A stretch of DNA of 64,000 nucleotides from DASTSN01 sp035760665 (GTDB taxonomy: Bacteria > Bacteroidota > Bacteroidia > Chitinophagales > Chitinophagaceae), in contig DASTSN010000104.1 in NCBI GenBank assembly GCA_035760665.1, positions 1-64,000 of the forward strand, written 5' to 3'. Shown piece after piece: positions 43,412 through 51,934 of the stretch. The notes under the pieces are model-generated. The model saw nothing but the letters and a program-made list of their open reading frames with translations, was not told the origin of the DNA and did no database searches. Position numbers and translations under genes: made by a program. The stretch's first letter is position 1. Each line of letters opens with the position of its first letter.

Positions 43412-43963
43412 TTATTTAAGTGTAAAAGACTGGTATGGGATCCAAACATTTCCAGTATGGTGCAGCAGCCAGATCTCAGTTACTGAAAATGTTTCGTAGT
43501 ACGTTCTTTTGGAAAACTCAAGCCAGGCTTTTTTAAAGTTGTCCATACTCAAATCCCGGTAGGCAACTGTCATGTGCGGGTGAAATGGTCGTGTGATTGC
43601 AGCCCGAAAAAAACCGGTTTTTTGCAAAAAATCCATTAGGCCCTGATACAGTTTTTGCAGAAAAAGATTCTCATCCGGCTGTATGAAAATTACCGGGTTC
43701 TGTTTATTCGCAAAACAGCCAAAATTCCGCAACGCTATTTCGAAAGAATCAAACTTATTGAAAAATGTATTTAATGCAGTTGACAATGGAGCTTCGTTTT
43801 TAAAAAGCATTTGAAAAGGTTCTTTCAGTGTGATGTGCGGGGGGACTTTTAATGCATGCCTGCTTTGAAACCGCCCGGCGAACTCCTGCTTGATAGCCGT
43901 TACCTCCTGCATGATTTGTGGCGGCGGTAAAATGGCGATAAAGTATAAACCGGTCTGTTCCAT
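43412..43963 (-). CDS. 2'-5' RNA ligase-like (2H phosphoesterase) protein
   Basis: The 183-residue protein carries the two HxT motifs that define the 2H superfamily: PPHITLKEPF (about residues 43-52) and FHPHMTVAYRD (about 127-137). Members include LigT-type RNA ligases and cyclic phosphodiesterases acting on RNA ends or ADP-ribose cyclic phosphates. The ATG at 43963 begins MEQTGLYFIAILPPPQI, which aligns better than the earlier ATG at 44005. The adjacent short ORFs do not indicate a pathway. The substrate is not predictable. Confidence 0.88.
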   Translation of the reverse strand: MEQTGLYFIAILPPPQIMQEVTAIKQEFAGRFQSRHALKVPPHITLKEPFQMLFKNEAPLSTALNTFFNKFDSFEIALRNFGCFANKQNPVIFIQPDENLFLQKLYQGLMDFLQKTGFFRAAITRPFHPHMTVAYRDLSMDNFKKAWLEFSKRTYYETFSVTEIWLLHHTGNVWIPYQSFTLK

Positions 43964-44032
43964 TATGTATGCTGTAGCAATAGCCACATCCTTAAAAATA
44001 ATCAATAACTATGTGCACCGAAAGTGATAAAT

Positions 44033-44058
44033 AAAAAAAGTCACGCAAAAAGCGTGAC
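44033..44058 (-). terminator. Terminator of micropeptide gene 1
   Basis: GTCACGC (44040-44046) and GCGTGAC (44052-44058) form a perfect 7-bp stem with an A5 loop, and on the minus strand a T run follows. It lies 36 bp after the stop of the first 27-aa gene. Confidence 0.85.
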
Positions 44059-44094
44059 GTTAACAAGTTTCCCAGCCTGCTAAAACAGAAATTA

Positions 44095-44178
44095 TTAAGC
44101 TGCCTGTTTTTTACCTTTTGTGGTTTCACCGGTCAATACTGTAATTAACAGCTGCGTAGTGATGTATTTACCTTTCAT
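44095..44178 (-). CDS. 27-aa micropeptide, copy 1
   Basis: The minus strand reads ATG (44178) to TAA (44095), 27 residues: MKGKYITTQLLITVL, then TGETTKGKKQAA. The middle is hydrophobic (LLITVL), the ends are Lys-rich, and there are no Cys residues. It differs from copy 2 (44412-44495) at only two residues, and the two 84-bp genes are almost identical although flanks have diverged. It has its own putative ECF promoter (44288-44258) and its own terminator. It was missed by standard length limits. Possible roles are a membrane-active or signalling peptide; nothing in the sequence identifies a family. Confidence 0.7.
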   Translation of the reverse strand: MKGKYITTQLLITVLTGETTKGKKQAA

Positions 44179-44257
44179 GATAATTATGTTTTAATGGTTT
44201 TAGATTTAATTTTAGTGAGTTGCTTTGTCTTATCATTATTTCTTAACTGCAACTGTA

Positions 44258-44288
44258 AATAAGACGCAGCATGTAAAAAGAGGTTACA
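44258..44288 (-). promoter_or_regulatory. Putative ECF promoter of micropeptide 1
   Basis: On the minus strand TGTAAC (44288-44283), 16 nt, CGTCTTATT (44266-44258). The same layout stands before micropeptide 2 and the sigma gene at 34343-34846. It is framed by inverted arms GCAACTGTAA (44249-44258) and TTACAG(G)TTGC (44284-44294). Confidence 0.6.
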
Positions 44289-44354
44289 GGTTGCCGGAAC
44301 TATTTTTATCAGCCGTCGTTTTAAAAAGGCTATTTTAACATCTTTAACAAAAAC

Positions 44355-44381
44355 AAAAAAGTCATGCGGTAACATGACTTT
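44355..44381 (-). terminator. Terminator of micropeptide gene 2
   Basis: AAAGTCATG (44358-44366) and CATGACTTT (44373-44381) form a perfect 9-bp stem with a 6-nt loop, and on the minus strand a T run follows. It separates the two micropeptide genes into independent units. Confidence 0.85.
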
Positions 44382-44411
44382 CAATGATTTTTGGTCCGGC
44401 AGTAAGAATTG

Positions 44412-44495
44412 TCAGGCGGCCAGTTTTTTACCTTTTGTGGTTTCACCGGCCAACACTGTAATTAACAGCTGCGTGGTGATGTATTTACCTTTCAT
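44412..44495 (-). CDS. 27-aa micropeptide, copy 2
   Basis: The minus strand reads ATG (44495) to TGA (44412), 27 residues: MKGKYITTQLLITVL, then AGETTKGKKLAA. It matches copy 1 except Thr16 to Ala and Gln25 to Leu, both conservative in size or position. Nucleotide differences are mostly synonymous (for example ACC/ACT and GTG/GTA), which suggests protein-level selection after duplication. The putative promoter TGTAAC-N16-CGTCCTATT (44596-44566) lies about 70 nt upstream, and the terminator at 44355-44381 follows. Function is unknown. Confidence 0.7.
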   Translation of the reverse strand: MKGKYITTQLLITVLAGETTKGKKLAA

Positions 44496-44565
44496 AAAAT
44501 TATTTTTAATGGTTTATAAATTTTGCGTTTGTAACTGATCTGCATTCTTTTCAATCGCAACTGTA

Positions 44566-44596
44566 AATAGGACGCATTTCACAACAAGAGGTTACA
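44566..44596 (-). promoter_or_regulatory. Putative ECF promoter of micropeptide 2
   Basis: On the minus strand TGTAAC (44596-44591), 16 nt, CGTCCTATT (44574-44566). A perfect 10-bp inverted repeat GCAACTGTAA (44557-44566) / TTACAGTTGC (44592-44601) frames it. Confidence 0.6.
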
Positions 44597-44691
44597 GTTG
44601 CTGTGATAATTTTTTTCTTTTATTGCTGCCTGCAAAAAAGTTTAGGGATGAGCGGCATAGTTGTATCATTTCCGGACAGTAACTTTAGTTT

Positions 44692-45066
44692 ATGAACTTA
44701 TTCGGTAATCTTATCTGGTTTGTTTTTGGAGGCTTTTTAGCAGCGCTTGGGTATTTTATCGGAGGCCTTGTTTTGTGCATAACGATTGTTGGCATTCCCT
44801 GGGGCTTACAATGTTTTAAACTTGCCGGACTGGTATTATGGCCTTTCGGAAAAAAAGTAATCAGTGACAGCAGTAACATGGGTTGCCTGGGTACTGTCTG
44901 TAATATTATCTGGATAATATGCGGCGGTTTTTACACAGCTGTTGTGCATGTGGTGATGGGCTTGCTGCTGTACATAACGATTATTGGCATCCCCTGGGGC
45001 CGCCAGCATTTTAAACTGATTGAAATTTCACTGATGCCCTTTGGTAAACGGATTGTTGCAGAATAA
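44692..45066 (+). CDS. YccF-family membrane protein
   Basis: The 124-residue protein has two similar halves (GGLVLCITIVGIPWGLQCFKLAGLVLWPFGKKV and MGLLLYITIIGIPWGRQHFKLIEISLMPFGKRI) and four hydrophobic segments, the layout of the YccF (DUF307) family. Its cellular role is not established; partnerships with transporters of the FUSC type were reported in some bacteria. It is divergent from the micropeptide gene and upstream of the M1 peptidase by 79 bp on the same strand. Confidence 0.85.
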   Translation: MNLFGNLIWFVFGGFLAALGYFIGGLVLCITIVGIPWGLQCFKLAGLVLWPFGKKVISDSSNMGCLGTVCNIIWIICGGFYTAVVHVVMGLLLYITIIGIPWGRQHFKLIEISLMPFGKRIVAE

Positions 45067-45145
45067 TGAAAATAGGGCAACAAAACTTCCTGCCAACCTC
45101 GTGTATAGCATGACAGATTTTGGTACATTTAGCAAAATCTTTCCC

Positions 45146-46735
45146 ATGCGTAATCTCCTCGTTCTTTTTGCTATGCTGAGTTGCCTGGCCGGCTGGTCGC
45201 AACTCCCAACATACGGCGGGAAACTGAAACCCGAACAGGCTATTATGGATATCCGGCATTATACCATTTCCCTGGCAGTGGATATACCGGCAAAAAGTAT
45301 TGCGGGGTATACAATTATAGATCTTATAACCAGTGAGCCTACGCAAAAGCTTTTATTTGATCTGATGGATGATTATACCGTGTCGGGTGTATGGGTGAAT
45401 GGGAAAACAGCTTCCTTTGATCACAAAAATCATTACCTGGTCGTCAATGCAGCTGAGATGTTGCCGGCCGGCAAACTGTCGGTGAAAGTACAATATAGTG
45501 GTAAGCCGCACGTGGCGGTTCGTCCGCCGTGGGAGGATGGCTTCACCTGGACAACTGATTCGCTTGGTCATCCATGGGTCGCTATAACGGCAGAAGGAAC
45601 TGGCGGTAAAATCTATTTTCCCTGCAAAGATCATCCGTCTGATGAACCTGACGAAGGCGTGGATATGTATATTACTGTCCCCAACAACCTGGTGGTAGCC
45701 GGTCCGGGATTGCTACAAAAAGTGACTAAAAAAAGTGGTAAAGCCACCTACCATTGGAAAACAAATTATACAATAAATAATTACAGCATTGTTTTCAATA
45801 TAGGCGATTACCGGTTGGTTAGTAAAACTTATACAACCATTGCTGGTAATAATGTGCCCATGGATTTTTATGTATTAAAATACCATGCCGGTAAAGCACT
45901 GCATCATCTTGCTTTACTGGCGGAGATGACCAGGGTAAAAGAAAAATATTTTGGTGAATACCCCTGGGTAAAGGAAAAGATCGGTATTGTAGAGACACCG
46001 CACCTGGGAATGGAGCACCAGACGATGAATGCATACGGTAATCATTTTAATTATACGTCGGTAGGAGGCCAGGATTTTGACTGGCTGATGAACCATGAAT
46101 TTGGCCATGAGTGGTGGGGCAATAAAGTGACGGCAAAAGACTGGGCTGATTATTGGATTCACGAAGGAATTGATAGCTATGGCGATGCATTGTACCTGAA
46201 AGAAAAAGAAGGTGAACAATCTTATATAGATCATTTTAAGCAAAGTGTCTTCGGCATCAGTAATGAAAAACCCATCGTTCAGGGAAAAGATATTGATGAG
46301 GAAACGGCCTATATTGGAGATATTTACAGCAAAGGGGCTTTTTTTATGCACACACTCAGATACGTGATTGGTGACAGTGTTTTCTTCCCGGCGTTAAAAC
46401 AACTGTCTACTGATCCTGCCTATACGTATGATCACTTGATAAATACAGATGATGTTGAAGCCCTGTTCAGCAAAAAATCAGGGATGGATGTAAAGCCCTT
46501 GTTTGATTTTTACCTGCGAACCACGCAAAAACTGGATATTCATATTCGTGAGATCAACCCCGGGCAGTATAAAATCTGGCTTGGTAATATTGATATCTCC
46601 CTGCCAGTCAGTTTTGTAACCGACAAGGGCGCCCAGCAGGTGATGCTCAATAAAAACGGGGTTATTGTTCTCAGTAAGGAAACCCCGTTGGTGGATCCTG
46701 ACCAGTATTACCTTAAACGGGTGATTATAGAATAA
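45146..46735 (+). CDS. M1-family aminopeptidase, secreted
   Basis: The 529-residue protein begins with a signal peptide (MRNLLVLFAMLSCLAGWSQ) and so acts in the periplasm. The M1 core is visible: GMEHQTMNAYG (exopeptidase-type GxMEN variant), HEFGH (zinc ligands, about residues 317-321) with the third ligand Glu340 in WIHEGIDSYGDALY, and the Tyr in the following segment. The N-terminal saddle domain starts at YTISLAVDIPAKSIAGYTIIDL. The C-terminus is shorter than in classical aminopeptidase N and lacks the large helical domain. The frame extends to 45041, but the signal peptide start at 45146 is preferred. Confidence 0.9.
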   Translation: MRNLLVLFAMLSCLAGWSQLPTYGGKLKPEQAIMDIRHYTISLAVDIPAKSIAGYTIIDLITSEPTQKLLFDLMDDYTVSGVWVNGKTASFDHKNHYLVVNAAEMLPAGKLSVKVQYSGKPHVAVRPPWEDGFTWTTDSLGHPWVAITAEGTGGKIYFPCKDHPSDEPDEGVDMYITVPNNLVVAGPGLLQKVTKKSGKATYHWKTNYTINNYSIVFNIGDYRLVSKTYTTIAGNNVPMDFYVLKYHAGKALHHLALLAEMTRVKEKYFGEYPWVKEKIGIVETPHLGMEHQTMNAYGNHFNYTSVGGQDFDWLMNHEFGHEWWGNKVTAKDWADYWIHEGIDSYGDALYLKEKEGEQSYIDHFKQSVFGISNEKPIVQGKDIDEETAYIGDIYSKGAFFMHTLRYVIGDSVFFPALKQLSTDPAYTYDHLINTDDVEALFSKKSGMDVKPLFDFYLRTTQKLDIHIREINPGQYKIWLGNIDISLPVSFVTDKGAQQVMLNKNGVIVLSKETPLVDPDQYYLKRVIIE

Positions 46736-46765
46736 ACCAGATTTTTTAAAACCTGTATAAAAATC

Positions 46766-46792
46766 AAAGGCTGGTCGCATCGCCAGCCTTTT
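46766..46792. terminator. Bidirectional terminator
   Basis: AAGGCTGG (46767-46774) and CCAGCCTT (46783-46790) form an 8-bp stem with an 8-nt loop and short T tails on both sides. It lies between the convergent M1 peptidase and dehydrogenase genes. Confidence 0.75.
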
Positions 46793-46812
46793 ACCAATAT
46801 GGTACTAAAGCA

Positions 46813-47679
46813 TTATTTGAGGGCCAGTGCGATGGCTGTCCAGTCGTGCTCACCCAGCCCTTTTTCAATACACTGATCCAGCTGTTTTTTTAGTGTTTCT
46901 CCCACTGGCATTTTGGCGCCGGCTGCCGCGGCTTGCTGCAGTACAAGGTTTACATCTTTTAGTCCGAGCCGCAGGTAAAAAGCAGGAGGCTGGTAAGTTT
47001 CTTTCAGCAGCAAGTTGCCATAGTTAATATAGACGGGTGCATTAAACAAGGTTTGCGTGATCATGTTCATCCATTGCTGGCTATTAATACCACTGTTTTT
47101 CGCAAGATTTATACCCTCTGCCATTGCTTCAATAGCAGCAATAATCAGGTAGTTATTACACAGTTTTGCAACATTGGCGGCAGTTATCTCTTCGCCAAAT
47201 TCCCAGATACCTGCAGCGCCGCAATGCGATAAACAGGGTTTTATTGTTGCCACAGCGGCAGCATTGCCGGAGACCAGAAAATGTAATTTTCGTGTTGCAG
47301 CAGCCTCTGGCCTGCCCATAACCGGGGCCGCTACATACTGCTGGCCTGCAGCTGCATGAACAGCTGCAAGCTGCGCGGCTGTCGCCGGTAATATTGTGCT
47401 CATAGAGACATGTATGCCGCCGGTTTTTAAATTAGCTGCAATCCCTTCTTCATGCAGTGTAATATGATTCAGCGCAGCATCATCTGATACTATGGAAAAA
47501 ACAATGTCGCACTGGATGGCCAGTTCCCTAACCGTACTGCATCCAGTAGCGCCTTTTTCCACCAATGCTTCGGTTTTTGATGCTGTTCTGTTATACACAT
47601 ACAAGTGTCCTTCCTGCTCCAGCAGGTTCAATGCAATGGGAGTACCCAGGTTTCCCAGGCCAATAAATCCAATTTTCAT
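46813..47679 (-). CDS. NAD(P)-dependent beta-hydroxyacid dehydrogenase
   Basis: The 288-residue protein belongs to the 3-hydroxyisobutyrate dehydrogenase family. It has the N-terminal GFIGLGNLGTPIALNLL nucleotide motif, the substrate segment APVMGRPEAA near residue 119 and the catalytic Lys172 in TAANVAKLCNNY. Members oxidise beta-hydroxyacids such as 3-hydroxyisobutyrate, tartronate semialdehyde or glyoxylate. The cofactor is probably NADP or NAD, as Asn30-Arg31 follows the second strand. It is divergent from the FUSC gene. Confidence 0.92.
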   Translation of the reverse strand: MKIGFIGLGNLGTPIALNLLEQEGHLYVYNRTASKTEALVEKGATGCSTVRELAIQCDIVFSIVSDDAALNHITLHEEGIAANLKTGGIHVSMSTILPATAAQLAAVHAAAGQQYVAAPVMGRPEAAATRKLHFLVSGNAAAVATIKPCLSHCGAAGIWEFGEEITAANVAKLCNNYLIIAAIEAMAEGINLAKNSGINSQQWMNMITQTLFNAPVYINYGNLLLKETYQPPAFYLRLGLKDVNLVLQQAAAAGAKMPVGETLKKQLDQCIEKGLGEHDWTAIALALK

Positions 47680-47880
47680 ACTTTTTTATTTTTAAAAAAA
47701 CAGATGCTGTGGTTTGTTTGCTGTATAAAGGTACACGGAACGCGGGTTGATGCCAGCATTGCAGCCCCGATTCTTTTAATAACCAAAATGTACAGGTATA
47801 ACAAATTGAAGAAATGTTATGTGACGGTTTGCTACTATTTTTATGTTGAGGACCACTTTGTAAGCGTTGAATACTGCCGG

Positions 47881-50118
47881 ATGGAATATATAAAAGAGTA
47901 CAAACGTTTTATTAACAGTCATTACCTGAGTGAAGGCGTACGGGTAACTGCAGGTATCCTTTTGCCGGCTATTATCCTGAATTATTTTGGACTGCTGATT
48001 ATAGGCGTAGTTGTTTCACTCGGCGCTCTTTGTGTAAGCGTAACAGACAACCCGGGTCCTATTCATCACAGGCGTAACGGGATGCTTATTTGTTCAGCTG
48101 TTCTTTTCCTGGTTGCCCTGGTGACTGGTTATGCTTCATCTTACCCGGTGTTACTTGCTGTTGTTATCGTGATTTTTTGCTTTCTCTTTTCTATTATAGC
48201 TGCTTATGGTAGTCGTGCCATCTCTGTCGGTGTCGCCGCCTTATTGGTGATGGTGTTAAATATCGACCGCCACTACCAGGGACAGGAACTGATTATTCAT
48301 GCGCTGTATATTCTAACCGGTGGACTTTGGTACACGGCGCTCAGCCTGCTTCTGTACAGCTTTCGGCCCTATAAGCTTACTCAGCAATCCCTGGGCGAAT
48401 GCATTATGGCAACAGCAGATTACCTGCGCATTCGCTCGGAATTTTACAGTAGCGACGCCGATTATCAAAAGATTTACAGCCGCATGATGGAACAGCAGGT
48501 GGTTGTGCACCAAAACCAGGAACTGGTTCGGGAACTTTTATTCAAAAGCAGGAACATCGTTAAAGAATCAACCCTGACCGGGCGTACCCTGCTAATGATT
48601 TTTGTGGATGTAGTTGACCTGTTTGAACGGACAATGACTTCCTACCAGGATTATGAGCAGCTGCATGCTTACTTTCGAAACGCCGGTATCCTGCAGCGCT
48701 ACAAGCAACTCATTGAAGAAATTGCCGTCGCACTTGATGATGTTGGAATAGCTGTTAAGTCCGGACGTCCGGCGGAACAAAACGATACGCTACTTTTATA
48801 CCTGGAACAGGAAAAAGAATATCTCGACCAGTTCCGGGATCAGTATCGTACAGCCGAAAATATCGAAGGCTTTATCAACCTGCGTAACATATTGCAAAGT
48901 CTTGAAGATATCGTTCAGCGGGTTCAAACCCTGCGCCTGTATACTACGTATGATAAAAAACTTGCCACAGGATCCGGTATGCAGGTCGATTATGAACGGT
49001 TTATCTCTCACCAGGATTATCGTTTTAAGTTGCTCAGCGATCATCTCTCCCTGCGATCTAATATTTTTCGTCATGCCCTCCGGGTTAGTATTGCCACGCT
49101 TGCCGGTTACCTCATCTCCTGGCTATTGCCATTTGGCCATAGTTATTGGATCCTCCTCACAATTATTGTCATTTTAAAACCGGCGTACAGCCTTACCAAG
49201 CAGCGAAACTATCAGCGGCTGCTTGGTACGATTGGTGGCGCCGGCATCGGATTTCTGATCCTGTATTTTGTAAAAAATAATACCGCCCTGTTTGTAGTGA
49301 TGATGTTTTTGATGATTGGCACTTACAGTTTTTTACGAACAAGGTATATGCTATCCGTGGTGCTGATGACGCCCTACATCCTGCTGCTATTTCATTTGCT
49401 GTTTAAAACAAACTTTGAAGCTATTGTATTGGATCGTGTGCTGGATACAGTGATTGGATCCATCATCGCCCTGCTTGCCAATACATTTATTTTACCCGTA
49501 TGGGAGCATCAGAAAATCCAGGGCTATATGCTGGATATGCTGGAAAAAAATACTGCCTATTTTAAAATTATCGCTGCGGCGTTTGTTGGCAAGCCGGCAG
49601 ACCGAACTGATTATAAAGTGAGCCGAAAAAATGCCTTTGTTTCACTGGCCAATCTTTCCGATGCGTTGTCACGCATGTTATCAGAGCCCAGGCGAAAACA
49701 AAAAAATGCCAGACAAATGCATCAGTTTGTCGCGTTGAGCCATATGCTCACCTCGCATATAGCAGCACTTTCCCATTACGCAGTTACACTGGCTCCGCGT
49801 TATCAGTCAAATGACTTTGTAGTTATCTGCGACAAGATTTCGGAGATGCTCCTGGCAGCATCTGACTTGATGAAAGCAAATGCCCGCTCCGGTCAACCGG
49901 CTCAACAACATACCCTGCAAATCGCAACCCCACTCGACCAGCGGGTAACAGCATTGCTGAAACAACGGCAGCAGGAAATCAGGGACGGACTTTCGGATAC
50001 CACTACTCGAAAACAACTTTCGGAACTAAAATCTGTAACCGACCAGTTTACATTTATTGCAGCTGTAGCTGCAGATATCAGGAAGGTGACTGAGCAAATT
50101 ACACAGCCTGGGCAGTAA
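47881..50118 (+). CDS. FUSC-family (YccS/YhfK-like) membrane transporter
   Basis: The 745-residue protein has two membrane blocks (about residues 30-165 and 400-525) separated and followed by cytosolic regions, the FUSC layout. The first block starts RVTAGILLPAIILNYFGLLIIGVVVSLGALCVSVTDNPGP; the second contains RVSIATLAGYLISWLLPFGHSYWILLTIIVILKPAYSLTKQRNYQRLLGTIGGAGIG, with the conserved YxxxT..R.....GT..G motif. These proteins are related to aromatic acid exporters and are often next to YccF. ATG 47881 is chosen because the extension to 47605 is antisense to the dehydrogenase. It overlaps the convergent TPR-like gene by 20 bp. Confidence 0.88.
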   Translation: MEYIKEYKRFINSHYLSEGVRVTAGILLPAIILNYFGLLIIGVVVSLGALCVSVTDNPGPIHHRRNGMLICSAVLFLVALVTGYASSYPVLLAVVIVIFCFLFSIIAAYGSRAISVGVAALLVMVLNIDRHYQGQELIIHALYILTGGLWYTALSLLLYSFRPYKLTQQSLGECIMATADYLRIRSEFYSSDADYQKIYSRMMEQQVVVHQNQELVRELLFKSRNIVKESTLTGRTLLMIFVDVVDLFERTMTSYQDYEQLHAYFRNAGILQRYKQLIEEIAVALDDVGIAVKSGRPAEQNDTLLLYLEQEKEYLDQFRDQYRTAENIEGFINLRNILQSLEDIVQRVQTLRLYTTYDKKLATGSGMQVDYERFISHQDYRFKLLSDHLSLRSNIFRHALRVSIATLAGYLISWLLPFGHSYWILLTIIVILKPAYSLTKQRNYQRLLGTIGGAGIGFLILYFVKNNTALFVVMMFLMIGTYSFLRTRYMLSVVLMTPYILLLFHLLFKTNFEAIVLDRVLDTVIGSIIALLANTFILPVWEHQKIQGYMLDMLEKNTAYFKIIAAAFVGKPADRTDYKVSRKNAFVSLANLSDALSRMLSEPRRKQKNARQMHQFVALSHMLTSHIAALSHYAVTLAPRYQSNDFVVICDKISEMLLAASDLMKANARSGQPAQQHTLQIATPLDQRVTALLKQRQQEIRDGLSDTTTRKQLSELKSVTDQFTFIAAVAADIRKVTEQITQPGQ

Positions 50119-51679
50119 GCGTTTCGTAGCGTCTTTTTTTGTGCAGAAGGTATTTGTTGTAAATGATGTCACTCATAGGTTTTCCATACACTTTGCTTTC
50201 CAGCCAGGAGATAATGTCCAGGTAGGCAAAAGCACGGGTTTCAAACCGGTTTTTTTCAAGGTGCTTAATTTTTTGCAGGAACTTTTCCAACTCGGGTTTT
50301 AGCTGTGCCGGCGACATTTTTAATGAACTCCGCAGAAAGCGAAACATTTCTTCTTCCACTACGGTCAGGTTTTTCATTTTGGCCATGTACCGGTAAACAG
50401 ATTTTGTCAATGGTTCCATCAATTCATAATTGCCTAGTTCGTAATGCGACAGCAGGTGCATGAGCCGGGCATAACATTGCAGATCATAACGCAGATCTGC
50501 TGTACTGTTGATGATCTTATTCAGGTAGTCAATCGACTTGTCATAGTTGCCATCACCGAAATAGAGGCTGGCAATTTTGTAATTAAACACTACGATGCGG
50601 TGATTGTCGACAAAGAGCGCATATTCATGAAGTTTAGATTCAATATCCGGCACCAGGCGTAAACCTTCCCGGAAAGTACCGCGCATTAAATGGAGGTTGA
50701 TGCGGGCACTGTTAATATAAATAAATGTATGTACCCGGAAATTGTCATATTGCCTGGCAACTGTTGTTTGGGAAAAAACTTCAAATTGCCGGAGTGTGAT
50801 TTCGAATTTTTCAAAATTCCGCAGGTCAAAATGGGCATTCAGCAGGTTATGCATTCCTTTTACGTAATGGCCTGTTTCCACCGATATCATAAAGGGCTGC
50901 GCCGTAAACAGGTCCACCCATTTCTGGCTGTAGCGGTAGTACATTAGAAAATCCTGACGGATAAAAGCGTACCAGCAATAGCTTTGATAGAGGTACAGGT
51001 TTTCATAAAACCCATTCACTGCACCGATGTCATCCGGCAGGTTGCTTTTGAAAAAAGCTTTAATATCTTTTTCATCCAGTTCATTGCGGGCATGGCCAAA
51101 TTTGACATACCAGCGGTACAACAAGAGCGCCAGGTTAGACAAACGAGTTACCCGGTCGATATGCCCGCTTATTTCCAGGGCTTCCTGTGCCAGCGATTCT
51201 GTTTTTTCCAGCGAGCTGCGGGTGATATGAAGCGTTTCAATTTTTTTTTCCAGAGAAATGACCTGCGCCAGGAAATTGAATTTTTGATTATTCCTTGCCA
51301 GTTCTTTGGCCCTTTCCAGAATTTTTAAGCTTTGCAGTTTCAATCCTTTGTTATACAATAGCCTAGCGTAATCCAGGTGCTCGCTCAGTTGTAAATCTGT
51401 ATTTTCCGTAGTTTTTAAAAGGCGCAGAGCTGCCAGGATTTGTTTGTACAAATGTGTTTTCAGGTTGGCAAGTTGCGGTTTGGTAACACCGGGCAGCTTT
51501 TTCAGCAGCAGCTTTTCATCGTATTCGGTCATCTTATCCAGCGCATCAAATACCTGGATGATTTTCAGGTCCGCTTTTGCAGAACTGCGCTTTATATAGA
51601 GCTTAAAATGCCTTTTTTCCGACTTTTCGAGGGAATGAACAAGCTGGAATAAGGTATCTGTAAACCGGTTGGACATCAT
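50099..51679 (-). CDS. TPR-like hypothetical protein (526 aa)
   Basis: The 526-residue protein has no signal peptide. It starts MMSNRFTDTLFQLVHSLEKSEKRHFKLYIKRSSAKADLKIIQVFDALDKMTEYDEKLL and contains many helical repeats of the kind found in tetratricopeptide superhelices (RNLQSLKILERAKELARNNQKFNFLAQVISLEKKIE). Residues 1-80 resemble a distinct N-terminal domain common in similar Bacteroidota proteins of unknown function. Its 3' end overlaps the FUSC gene by 20 bp on the opposite strand. An unusual small RNA unit lies upstream. Confidence 0.8.
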   Translation of the reverse strand: MMSNRFTDTLFQLVHSLEKSEKRHFKLYIKRSSAKADLKIIQVFDALDKMTEYDEKLLLKKLPGVTKPQLANLKTHLYKQILAALRLLKTTENTDLQLSEHLDYARLLYNKGLKLQSLKILERAKELARNNQKFNFLAQVISLEKKIETLHITRSSLEKTESLAQEALEISGHIDRVTRLSNLALLLYRWYVKFGHARNELDEKDIKAFFKSNLPDDIGAVNGFYENLYLYQSYCWYAFIRQDFLMYYRYSQKWVDLFTAQPFMISVETGHYVKGMHNLLNAHFDLRNFEKFEITLRQFEVFSQTTVARQYDNFRVHTFIYINSARINLHLMRGTFREGLRLVPDIESKLHEYALFVDNHRIVVFNYKIASLYFGDGNYDKSIDYLNKIINSTADLRYDLQCYARLMHLLSHYELGNYELMEPLTKSVYRYMAKMKNLTVVEEEMFRFLRSSLKMSPAQLKPELEKFLQKIKHLEKNRFETRAFAYLDIISWLESKVYGKPMSDIIYNKYLLHKKRRYETLTAQAV

Positions 51680-51765
51680 AGCAAAATTATCCTGAAACTC
51701 AATACGGGCAAGGGTTTTCAGATTAATTTAATGGTTTAGCCATAATGAAAGACCCGGGAAGATGT

Positions 51766-51797
51766 TTTGAAGGCCATCTGCCTGTATCTTACATTTG
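51766..51797 (+). promoter_or_regulatory. Two-element promoter of a probable small RNA
   Basis: TTTG (51766-51769), a 20-nt spacer and TACATTTG (51790-51797) match the Bacteroidota consensus fully. Transcription should start near 51803. Confidence 0.65.
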
Positions 51798-51823
51798 TTA
51801 TGGATTTGAGCAAAATAATAAAG

Positions 51824-51933
51824 GGCAAGCAATCGTTAAGGCAAAGAATCGGTAGAGGCTCAAACAGATACAGTAAAAACTGTATTCTTTACATCAGCAT
51901 TTGATCTTTTTTTCATATGGCAAGCAATCGTTA
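51824..51933 (+). repeat. 15-nt direct repeat within the putative small RNA
   Basis: GGCAAGCAATCGTTA occurs at 51824-51838 and 51919-51933, 95 nt apart, flanked by unrelated sequence. Repeated single-stranded words of this kind can act as target-pairing sites in small RNAs. Confidence 0.7.
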
Positions 51934-51934
51934 G

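Noticed and set aside
44184..44384. 66-residue minus-strand ORF between the micropeptide genes
   Set aside because: It spans the promoter and terminator of the micropeptides, has low-complexity Lys/Leu composition and no start signals.
45041..45145. N-terminal extension of the M1 aminopeptidase to 45041
   Set aside because: It overlaps the yccF stop and would bury the signal peptide that begins at ATG 45146.
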